Shown here in pieces: positions 1-5,796 of a stretch of DNA of 8,249 bases. The notes under the pieces were generated by a model. It made no database searches. It saw only the letters and a program-made list of their open reading frames with translations, and was not told the origin of the DNA. This DNA comes from Bacteroidales bacterium. GTDB lineage: Bacteria > Bacteroidota > Bacteroidia > Bacteroidales > WCHB1-69. The DNA is taken from NCBI GenBank assembly GCA_028684405.1, contig JAQUGA010000105.1, positions 1 through 8,249 on the forward strand. The letters run 5' to 3'. Both the position numbers and the translations under genes were made by a program. How positions within the stretch are numbered: the stretch's first letter is position 1; each line of letters opens with the position of its first letter.

Positions 1-113
1 TTGCCAATACCGTAACCTGCTGCGATTACTGTAATTGCTGCTCCTAGAGCGGATCCAAGTAATGCTAACGAGTTGTCGGCTGCTGCTTGTAAGATAACTG
101 ATAAAATTGACAT
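1..113 (-). CDS. atpE: F-type ATP synthase subunit c, N-terminal part (cut by window edge)
   Basis: This is the first 37 codons of the proton-translocating c-ring subunit of the Fo sector. Reading down from the ATG at 113, the protein begins MSILSVILQAAADNSLALLG and continues with an alanine/glycine-rich helix ending in GAAITVIAAGYGIG. This is the first transmembrane hairpin helix of subunit c, with the small-residue pattern that packs the ring. The second helix, with the ion-binding carboxylate, lies outside the window, so H+ versus Na+ specificity cannot be judged. The gene starts 33 bases after the atpB stop codon in the same direction, which is the standard a-c order of atp operons and supports co-transcription. 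No Shine-Dalgarno sequence is evident before the ATG; the leader is A-rich, as is common in Bacteroidota. Identification rests on the helix pattern plus position and is secure. Confidence 0.93.
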   Translation of the reverse strand, partial: MSILSVILQAAADNSLALLGSALGAAITVIAAGYGIG

Positions 114-146
114 GATTTTATTTTTTTGGTTAAACAATAGTGTTTC

Positions 147-1268
147 TTATTCTGTAATTGCGTTCACTGCTTCAGGAACAAGCTCATGCTCGTGATGATG
201 CTCTTCTACGGCCATTCCAAAATAGAGGGCAGACAATAGTGTGAAAACATAGGCTTGTATAAAGCTAACTAATATTTCAAGCATTCCGATAAAAACAGAT
301 AGTAGTACCGAAACAACTGAAATTCCGTATGCGGCTGCTGCCGATATTTCTCCGAAAATAATAATTAAGCAGACAAATCCCAGAGCGATGATATGTCCTG
401 CTGTGATGTTTGCAAAAAGACGAACCATTAATACAAATGGTTTTGTGATGGCACCCAAAACCTCAATTATAGGCATCAATGGAAGGGGGAGTTTTAGCCA
501 CCATGGAACACCAGGCGTGTTGAACATGTGTGCCCAATAGTTTTTGTTTCCAGTAAATGTAATGACCAAAAATGTAAACAATGCTAATACCGCACATACG
601 GTAATATTACCTGTTACGTTAGCCCCACCTGGAAAAAAAGGAATCAATCCCATAAGGTTGTTTATGAGTATGAAAAAGAATAGTGTGAGTAAAAATGGTA
701 AGTATTTTTGGTATTTTGGACCAATTGAACTTTTGGCAATATCATCTACTACAAAAACGATAATCGGTTCAATCAGCGATTGTAAGCCTTTAGGACTGGA
801 TACTGGGTTTTTTTGATAACGTTTAGAAATTCGAACAAAAAGGATGCTAATAATGAATATACTTATAAAAAGCGAAAATACATTTTTTGTAATTGAAAAA
901 TCATAAATTTTGGCATTTTCGTCAATGTTTCCATCTTCTTGTACTTTTACGATTTTTCCCTTATGAGGGCCTTCAGCAGGCAAAGCGTAGCCTTTATATG
1001 TTGCATGGCCGTGTTCAAAGCGAGACGACATAAAAGTTTTTATTTTTCCACCATCTAAAATAATAATGGGCAATGGAATGGAAATATGTTTTTCGCCCAC
1101 TGTAGCAATGTGCCATTCATGGCTATCAATAATATGGTCGATTATTAATTCACCCGCATTAAATTTTTCTTTTTCACCCTCAGATGCCTGTGTCGTTTGT
1201 GTAGTAATAAACACAAGAAAAAACAATACAAGTATGGATAAGGTTTTGTTTAAATTAATTCTTCTCAT
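147..1268 (-). CDS. atpB: F-type ATP synthase subunit a with exported N-terminal extension
   Basis: Subunit a forms the two proton half-channels beside the c-ring. The 373 residues start with a signal peptide (basic RR, hydrophobic 9-21, likely cleavage after TQA at 26-28). A hydrophilic, histidine-containing segment of about 100 residues follows, then membrane helices at roughly 129-147, 188-211, 219-239, 264-283, 288-308 and 312-350. The essential channel arginine is R283 in MVRLFANITAGH. Q338 in SFIQAYVF aligns with E. coli Gln252. H292 and E331 fall where E. coli has Glu219 and His245, so that pair is swapped, as in mitochondrial subunit a. The tail is HHHEHE-rich. The protein is about 100 residues longer than E. 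coli AtpB because of the N-terminal extension, which is a known feature of Bacteroidota homologues. The ATG at 1268 is chosen because it supplies the complete signal peptide. The 108-base upstream gap shows no convincing terminator or promoter. Confidence 0.97.
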   Translation of the reverse strand: MRRINLNKTLSILVLFFLVFITTQTTQASEGEKEKFNAGELIIDHIIDSHEWHIATVGEKHISIPLPIIILDGGKIKTFMSSRFEHGHATYKGYALPAEGPHKGKIVKVQEDGNIDENAKIYDFSITKNVFSLFISIFIISILFVRISKRYQKNPVSSPKGLQSLIEPIIVFVVDDIAKSSIGPKYQKYLPFLLTLFFFILINNLMGLIPFFPGGANVTGNITVCAVLALFTFLVITFTGNKNYWAHMFNTPGVPWWLKLPLPLMPIIEVLGAITKPFVLMVRLFANITAGHIIALGFVCLIIIFGEISAAAAYGISVVSVLLSVFIGMLEILVSFIQAYVFTLLSALYFGMAVEEHHHEHELVPEAVNAITE

Positions 1269-1376
1269 GATGCTTTATGTTGTTTTTGCATTTCAGACAG
1301 CCAATTTATGCAATTTTTTTAATTAGAAAAAAGATTTCTCGATAAATAAATTCTTAAATTTCAATATCCCCCGCTT

Positions 1377-1796
1377 TTATTTCTTTAAATCTGTGTCTTT
1401 CAAATTGTTGGATTGGATTATTTTTAATTGTTTTAAAACTATTAAAAGTTCAAAAAATGTAAAAAGTAAATATGAAAATGCAAAATTCAGAATAAATATT
1501 TTTGCACTCCCTTTGGTTGTGAAAATTACGATTAGAATTGTAGATAAATAAATAAGTAGCTTAGCGGTGGTTCCTCCCAAAAACATATTGACAAATTTCT
1601 TTGGCTTATCTACAGCAAATTTTATGATGAAGTAATGAAAAGCTAGGCTAACAGTGATAAACAGAAGAAGAATCCATGGAAATGCCTCTGAAATAAGGTT
1701 AGGGGCTGTTTTGATAAGGATTTGTTGCAATAGTATCATGACAATACTAAGAGCCAATATGTAGATAATAAAGCGAAAAAAAAGTTTTTTTACCAT
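1377..1796 (-). CDS. Four-helix membrane protein, AtpI-like, of the ATP synthase operon
   Basis: A 139-residue integral membrane protein of uncertain function. Four hydrophobic segments are visible at about 6-28, 39-61, 75-93 and 97-121. A short basic loop (DKPKKF, 63-68) separates helices 2 and 3, and the lysine-rich tail (122-139) is probably cytoplasmic. The second half contains FVNMFLGGTTAKLL and then FAFSYLLFTFFELL, which resembles the last two helices of AtpI/UncI, the small protein encoded at the head of many atp operons and implicated in c-ring assembly or Mg2+/Ca2+ supply. The resemblance is by eye only and the protein has no catalytic motif. It begins 6 bases after the atpZ-like stop codon and lies 108 bases before atpB, so co-expression with the Fo genes is very likely. 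An assembly or stability role for the Fo complex is an inference from position. It could also be a lineage-specific membrane protein unrelated to AtpI. Confidence 0.75.
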   Translation of the reverse strand: MVKKLFFRFIIYILALSIVMILLQQILIKTAPNLISEAFPWILLLFITVSLAFHYFIIKFAVDKPKKFVNMFLGGTTAKLLIYLSTILIVIFTTKGSAKIFILNFAFSYLLFTFFELLIVLKQLKIIQSNNLKDTDLKK

Positions 1797-1802
1797 ACAA
1801 TA

Positions 1803-2015
1803 TTATTTTTTTAGAAAATCTTTGATTCCTATGTAAATAGCTATGAATACCGATAGAAGCGATAAACAAAGGGTGAAAATAGGGAATTTTATCGATGTGT
1901 ATTGATCCAGTTTAAGACCTCCAAAAGTCCCAATTACAATAATACTCATCATTTGAAAAGCCAATGAAGAGTATTTTGCATAATCTTTCAGTCGATTGTT
2001 TCGTCTATTCGTCAT
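1803..2015 (-). CDS. atpZ: AtpZ/AtpI-family two-helix protein
   Basis: A 70-residue membrane hairpin matching the AtpZ/AtpI (ATPase_gene1) family. It has a basic N-terminus (NRRNNRLKDYAKYSS), a first helix at about 17-36 ending in GGLKLDQYT, a short loop with a conserved-looking proline (KFPIFT), and a second helix at about 45-66 followed by KDFLKK. Family members sit at the start of atp operons. They are thought to help c-ring assembly or to form, with AtpI, a divalent-cation path for the ATP synthase; which applies here cannot be told from sequence. The ATG at 2015 lies inside the end of the bactofilin gene (11 bases shared, different frame), so its translation is probably coupled to bactofilin translation. 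The next gene starts 6 bases after this stop. The symbol is by family resemblance and position. Confidence 0.85.
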   Translation of the reverse strand: MTNRRNNRLKDYAKYSSLAFQMMSIIVIGTFGGLKLDQYTSIKFPIFTLCLSLLSVFIAIYIGIKDFLKK

Positions 2016-2385
2016 CTAATGTCTCGTCGGTTGGAGTGTATTTTTCGTTCTCCATTGAGCAATTTCCAGTAAATTGAGCACCAGGTTCAATCGCCAGTTT
2101 TCCAATAGTCAAATTTCCAATTAAGTTAGAGGTTGATTTAAGTGTAAGCAGTTCGCCAACTTTGACATCGGCTTTTATTTTTCCTGAAAAATCAGCATTT
2201 TGACAGTGGATTTCGCCATCCACAACGCCTGTTGTACCAATTACGACCTTTGATTTTGATGTTATCGAGCCGATTAGTGTACCGTCAATTCTAAAATCAC
2301 CATTAGAAGTAATGTCGCCTTTAAAAATTGTTCCCGAAGCAATTAAATTAATTGAAGGGATTTCTTGTTCGTAGTTTTTTGCCAT
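2005..2385 (-). CDS. Bactofilin (polymer-forming cytoskeletal protein)
   Basis: Bactofilins are small proteins that polymerise without nucleotide through a right-handed beta-helix core and act as membrane-associated scaffolds for cell-wall enzymes, polarity factors or cell shape. The 126 residues show the family pattern clearly: NLIASGTIFKGDI (13-25), FRIDGTLIGSI (31-41), the KVVIGTTGVVDGEIHCQNAD stretch (46-65), SGKIKADVKVGELLTLK (67-83) and LAIEPGAQFTGNCSM (97-111). The core spans about 10-111, flanked by a short N-terminal tail and an acidic C-terminal tail (ETLDDE), the usual architecture. There is no hydrophobic membrane anchor. It is the first gene of the block leading into the ATP synthase operon and overlaps the atpZ-like gene by 11 bases. 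A functional connection to ATP synthase is not established; position could reflect shared expression only. Confidence 0.95.
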   Translation of the reverse strand: MAKNYEQEIPSINLIASGTIFKGDITSNGDFRIDGTLIGSITSKSKVVIGTTGVVDGEIHCQNADFSGKIKADVKVGELLTLKSTSNLIGNLTIGKLAIEPGAQFTGNCSMENEKYTPTDETLDDE

Positions 2386-2594
2386 ATTATTTGTTATTAA
2401 AGAGCCAAATTACATCAAATTTTGATAAATACAAAAAAATGTGCAATGTTTTTTTTTGTGTTTTTATTTTGTTTGAGAATTCACTATTTACGCACATTAA
2501 AACCAGTCTAAGCTATTTATAGTAAAAAACGATTTTTATATGTGTTTGATTTTCGTATCTTTAAAATCAGACGTTGAGGTTTTTTTAGTCTCTC
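2386..2594. other. 209-base intergenic gap between the SprE/PorW gene and bactofilin
   Basis: This is the longest gene-free stretch in the window. It is strongly AT-rich, with long A and T runs at about 2432-2460. It holds the candidate promoter at 2416-2446 and a weak inverted repeat, GATTTT/AAAATC with a 9-base loop, at 2548-2568. I see no GC-rich hairpin followed by a T run on the minus strand, so no convincing terminator for the upstream gene, and no small ORF with good features. Confidence 0.6.
2416..2446 (-). promoter_or_regulatory. Possible promoter for the bactofilin-atp block
   Basis: On the minus strand a TTG (2446-2444) is followed after 20 bases by AAAATTTG (2423-2416), which matches the Bacteroidota -7 consensus TAnnTTTG except at its first base. 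Transcription would start near 2410, about 25 bases before the bactofilin ATG at 2385. The -7 element lies inside a perfect 6-1-6 inverted repeat (ATCAAA t TTTGAT, 2414-2426). The surrounding gap is very AT-rich, so a chance match is possible. Confidence 0.35.
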
Positions 2595-5216
2595 TTATTT
2601 TAAATAATGTTCTTTAAAAAAAGCATCGTATTTTGACCGTAAATCTTTATTTCGGTAGTAGAGCAAATAGTTTTTGTCCGACATTATATATTGTGTAATA
2701 TCATTTGTGTTGATGCCTTTCATTACGTCAGCATGTTCTTTTATAAAATTCAAATAGTCCATTGCTTTCGTTTTATTATCGAATTTTGAAATCGTAATTA
2801 TTTGAGTTGTATTGTCTAGATACATGCTGCTAATTTCAAATTTCTGAGTGCCAAAAAACTTTGTGTTGAAATCAGAAATTCGAATTTTCATATCATTAAA
2901 ATTCGCTTTTCTTATATCGGCTATAAAAACATAGAAATGAAACTCATTTTGACTATAAATGAAATTGTTTTGAACACTATTAGAATCAGCAGCATTGCCA
3001 AGTCCGCTGCCAGTTGCTGGTTTTTTAGTGCTAAGAATAATTTGAGCACGCTCGGTGAGTGGGTGAGTGGGATGCTGGATGATGAATTTTTCGAGATTGG
3101 CTACCAACGAATCTGTACCGTTAACAAACTCGTGTGAAATGGCTTTCAAATATTCAAAGCGAGCTACAAGGTCTTCATTTTTTTTGAAATTTTTACCAGC
3201 TTCGTTTCCATTTTGAATTACAATTGCATAGTTTTTACTTTGGAAAGCTTCATACGTTATTTTGTATAAGTTTTCGCCGGCTTTGTTGCGTTCTTCAATT
3301 TTAGAATAATAATTAGGATCTTTAAGAATCTCCGCATAATCACTCTCGGGGAAATTGTTAAGAATTATGTTCTTGTAATAATTTGCTTTGTCAGTGTTGT
3401 TTGATTCGGTATGTGCTTGATATAGAATAAAATAAGATTGAAGGGCTAGGTTGTGATTGGGATAGCGTTGCACAAGTGACTCAAATGTTTCGTTTGATTT
3501 GGGAATGTCTTTTAGTCCATCTCTGTATATAAAAGCTGCATTATAGAGTGCTTTGACAATCAGTTCATGCGATCTGTTCATTCGTTCTTCGGTGAGGGGC
3601 AAGTTCACCATATATGTTTGTCTGTTTTTGGGGTCGGTTGGTCTTGCTACAATGGTGTCCTCGTCGTCTTCATCGTCGTATGGATCGGCAAATGGGTCGT
3701 CTTCCAAAATGTTAGTAAGCTGTTTGTTGCTCAATCGCCAATTGTCTTCCAATTTTCGTTCTCCCCATTTTTGCCTAAACTCATTGGATCCATAAGCCAT
3801 GGCTGAAGGATTGTAGAAATACCAGTTTCCGGCGGTCGCCAAATCCGGTGGGCGATTCATATTGGCTTGTGCAATGGCAATTTGTCGGAGTCGTTCTTCT
3901 TCCAGGCGAGCTCGCTCTTGTTCGTTGTAATCGGCAATTAATTTGTCGATAAAACGATTTCTATCGGATTCCGACATCAGTGCTATGCGTTGCAAACTGT
4001 CTTGGGTTTGAACAATATTTAGATTGGTCACCAATTTGGTTAGTAGCTCTGTTTTTATTTTTATTTCATTTAAGTTTGGATACTCTTTTGGTAAAAAAGT
4101 AATCGTGGTATCATAATATTTTTGTGCCTCAGTATAATTTAAATTTCTGAAGTGAATATCGGCCAAGCTAAGGGCGGATACTGCTTTTTGAGTATTGTTG
4201 TGGGTGCTCGATTCTACTGATTTTGTCAGGTATTCTATTGCAGATGGTTCGTCGGGCTCCATCAGGGAAACTTCGGCCAATGTATAGTAAATGACATCAT
4301 GAAATTCATCATTTTTTTTCTCTTTCAAGAGTTTTTCAAGAATATTCATGACATATTGTTTGTCGCCAGTTCCGTTTGAGATGCACTTGGCCATGTTGAT
4401 GTGAGCATTAAATGACATTTCGTATTTTGGATTGCGCTTAATAACCATTTTATAGTTGTCATAAGCCGCTTCAAAAGAGCCTGTTTTTTCGTATAATTGA
4501 GCTAAAATAAATAATAGTCTTGTTTTTTGATCTTTTGGCATTTTTATCATCAATGCATCTTGAATAGGAATTATTGCTGGTTGATAACTCTCTTGTTTGA
4601 TGAAGAAATCAGCATATGCCATATTGAAGAGCAATTTCAGTTTTTTGCTGGATGATTTTTCAAATTTATATTTTAGTTCTTCAAAAAGAAAATCGGCTCG
4701 GGTCATTTCATCCAATTCGGAGGAAGTTCGAGCAAGCCAAATGGAGGCCTCAAGGATAACGTCGGGATTTTTATAATTATTAATGATAAAATTAAACGTT
4801 CGTTGAGCTGTTTCATACTCTTGTTTATAAAAAAAAGCTTCCCCCATCATTTGGTAAGCCATAGGAATGTACTTGTTATACTCTTTTCCACGAATATAAA
4901 TAGAGTGTTTTTTGATGGCTTTAGACGATTTTTCAATAACTCTGTCCATTTGTGGAGCCACTGCTTGAGCTTCGGTTTTTTGAAATCGAGGGAAAACGGG
5001 CAAAATGCGAGTGTAATTTTCTTTCGCATTTTTATTTAGTTCAAACAGTCCGCTTTTGTAGCTCTCTTTGCCATTAAAAAGAATATTATATTTTGCCGTA
5101 ATACCATGATATGTCCTATTTGTCCATTTGTTTTTTTTGGTGGAACATGAAAACATGACTGGAATGATGATTATCAATGCAAGGAAAAAACGAAAAGTAT
5201 GATTTATAGATTTCAA
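2595..5216 (-). CDS. porW: SprE/PorW-family TPR lipoprotein of the type IX secretion system
   Basis: This family is an outer-membrane-associated lipoprotein needed for type IX secretion (P. gingivalis PorW) and gliding (F. johnsoniae SprE), reported to link the periplasmic PorK/PorN ring to the Sov translocon. The 873 residues open with a lipoprotein signal (hydrophobic 10-22, cysteine C24 in VMFSC). The N-terminal segment TYHGITAKYNILFNGKES (35-52) is typical of the family. Helical TPR-like repeats run over about 115-375, then a charged probable coiled coil (428-452), a WYFYNPSAMAYG segment (465-476), an acidic linker (505-520), further TPR-like repeats (about 548-728), and a C-terminal alpha/beta domain (about 755-845). 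The start is the TTG at 5216: an in-frame stop lies ten codons upstream with no ATG between, and the first in-frame ATG (residue 21) would destroy the signal peptide. The 102-base gap from the preceding gene has no evident terminator, so it may be co-transcribed with ffh-folD. Family assignment is confident; the exact symbol is by resemblance. Confidence 0.88.
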   Translation of the reverse strand: MKSINHTFRFFLALIIIIPVMFSCSTKKNKWTNRTYHGITAKYNILFNGKESYKSGLFELNKNAKENYTRILPVFPRFQKTEAQAVAPQMDRVIEKSSKAIKKHSIYIRGKEYNKYIPMAYQMMGEAFFYKQEYETAQRTFNFIINNYKNPDVILEASIWLARTSSELDEMTRADFLFEELKYKFEKSSSKKLKLLFNMAYADFFIKQESYQPAIIPIQDALMIKMPKDQKTRLLFILAQLYEKTGSFEAAYDNYKMVIKRNPKYEMSFNAHINMAKCISNGTGDKQYVMNILEKLLKEKKNDEFHDVIYYTLAEVSLMEPDEPSAIEYLTKSVESSTHNNTQKAVSALSLADIHFRNLNYTEAQKYYDTTITFLPKEYPNLNEIKIKTELLTKLVTNLNIVQTQDSLQRIALMSESDRNRFIDKLIADYNEQERARLEEERLRQIAIAQANMNRPPDLATAGNWYFYNPSAMAYGSNEFRQKWGERKLEDNWRLSNKQLTNILEDDPFADPYDDEDDEDTIVARPTDPKNRQTYMVNLPLTEERMNRSHELIVKALYNAAFIYRDGLKDIPKSNETFESLVQRYPNHNLALQSYFILYQAHTESNNTDKANYYKNIILNNFPESDYAEILKDPNYYSKIEERNKAGENLYKITYEAFQSKNYAIVIQNGNEAGKNFKKNEDLVARFEYLKAISHEFVNGTDSLVANLEKFIIQHPTHPLTERAQIILSTKKPATGSGLGNAADSNSVQNNFIYSQNEFHFYVFIADIRKANFNDMKIRISDFNTKFFGTQKFEISSMYLDNTTQIITISKFDNKTKAMDYLNFIKEHADVMKGINTNDITQYIMSDKNYLLYYRNKDLRSKYDAFFKEHYLK

Positions 5217-5318
5217 TTCTTTAAATTTTAATGGAAAACATGTTTAATAATTTTCTATATGTTTTTTTATTTTCTCTGTAGTAACGGAATCTTCTTCGCT
5301 TTATTATTTTGCAAAGTT

Positions 5319-5768
5319 TTATTTTTTATCGTTAAAATATTGCTTTGGAGTTTTTTCGAAGTCGTTTTTAAAATCCTCATCAAATTTAAAAGTTTGTATT
5401 TGCCAGCGTTTGTCGGGTTTATAGAAATTAAATTCAACTTTTATGGGTTGACGAGTATAACGGACGATGTATGTATATTGAGATAGGTTTGGAGATAATT
5501 CGCATTTTGAAGAAAAATCCCAGCCATGCATATTTCCAAAATAGTATAGTTTGTTCAATTTGCCTTTAATCTCGTCCAATTGCGGCATGTTTGCTATGTC
5601 GAAAAAGGGATTTGTCGAAAAGAGAAAATCAACGGCATTGTCGCTGTTGTCTTGCATAATAAAGAAAAAGTGCTCGCAAATTTTTTCGGGAGTATTTAAA
5701 GAATCCGTTTGAGCAAACGACATGAAAAATGTTGTAATAAGGATGAATAACATGCATAATCTTTTCAT
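5319..5768 (-). CDS. Small exported protein of unknown function
   Basis: I do not recognise this gene with certainty. It encodes 149 residues with a clean signal peptide: MKRLCMLFIL then a hydrophobic run, with likely cleavage after SFA (17-19) before QTDSL. There is no lipobox at the cleavage site, so the mature protein is probably periplasmic. The mature part starts with predicted helices (about 26-50) and then strand-rich segments containing QYTYIVRYTRQPIKVEFNFY (97-116) and a tryptophan in KRWQIQTFKFD (120-130). A helical start followed by a curved sheet ending in a W-x-I strand suggests an NTF2-like fold, but that is inference. It begins 28 bases after the folD stop and precedes the SprE/PorW gene by 102 bases, so it is probably the last gene of the ffh-folD unit or a bridge to the secretion gene. 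There are no catalytic motifs. Confidence 0.8.
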   Translation of the reverse strand: MKRLCMLFILITTFFMSFAQTDSLNTPEKICEHFFFIMQDNSDNAVDFLFSTNPFFDIANMPQLDEIKGKLNKLYYFGNMHGWDFSSKCELSPNLSQYTYIVRYTRQPIKVEFNFYKPDKRWQIQTFKFDEDFKNDFEKTPKQYFNDKK

Positions 5769-5796
5769 AATTATTGTGTTGATTCGTTTTGGCTTG

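Noticed and set aside
544..816. 90-codon plus-strand open frame
   Set aside because: Antisense to the conserved helices of atpB, with no recognisable protein features.
1302..1316. Short direct repeat CAATTT-N3-CAATTT upstream of atpB
   Set aside because: Six-base repeats of A and T are expected by chance in this AT-rich gap, and no regulatory context is evident.
1066..1326. 86-codon plus-strand open frame spanning the atpB start and the gap upstream of it
   Set aside because: Mostly antisense to the atpB signal peptide and N-terminal extension. Its hydrophobic part is a by-product of the AT-rich sequence, and it has no support as a gene.
2548..2568. GATTTT/AAAATC inverted repeat after the SprE/PorW gene as a terminator
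   Set aside because: The stem is only 6 AT-rich pairs with a 9-base loop and is not followed by a T run on the minus strand.
3553..3806. Two overlapping plus-strand open frames, one with a serine run
   Set aside because: The serine run is the reverse-strand image of the acidic linker codons of the SprE/PorW gene.
4847..5029. 60-codon minus-strand frame inside the SprE/PorW gene
   Set aside because: Out-of-frame shadow of a well-supported long gene, with no features of its own.
5259..5486. 75-codon hydrophobic plus-strand open frame overlapping the gap at 5217-5318
   Set aside because: Most of it is antisense to the small exported protein gene. Phenylalanine- and leucine-rich translation is expected from T-rich DNA, and there is no promoter or homology pattern.
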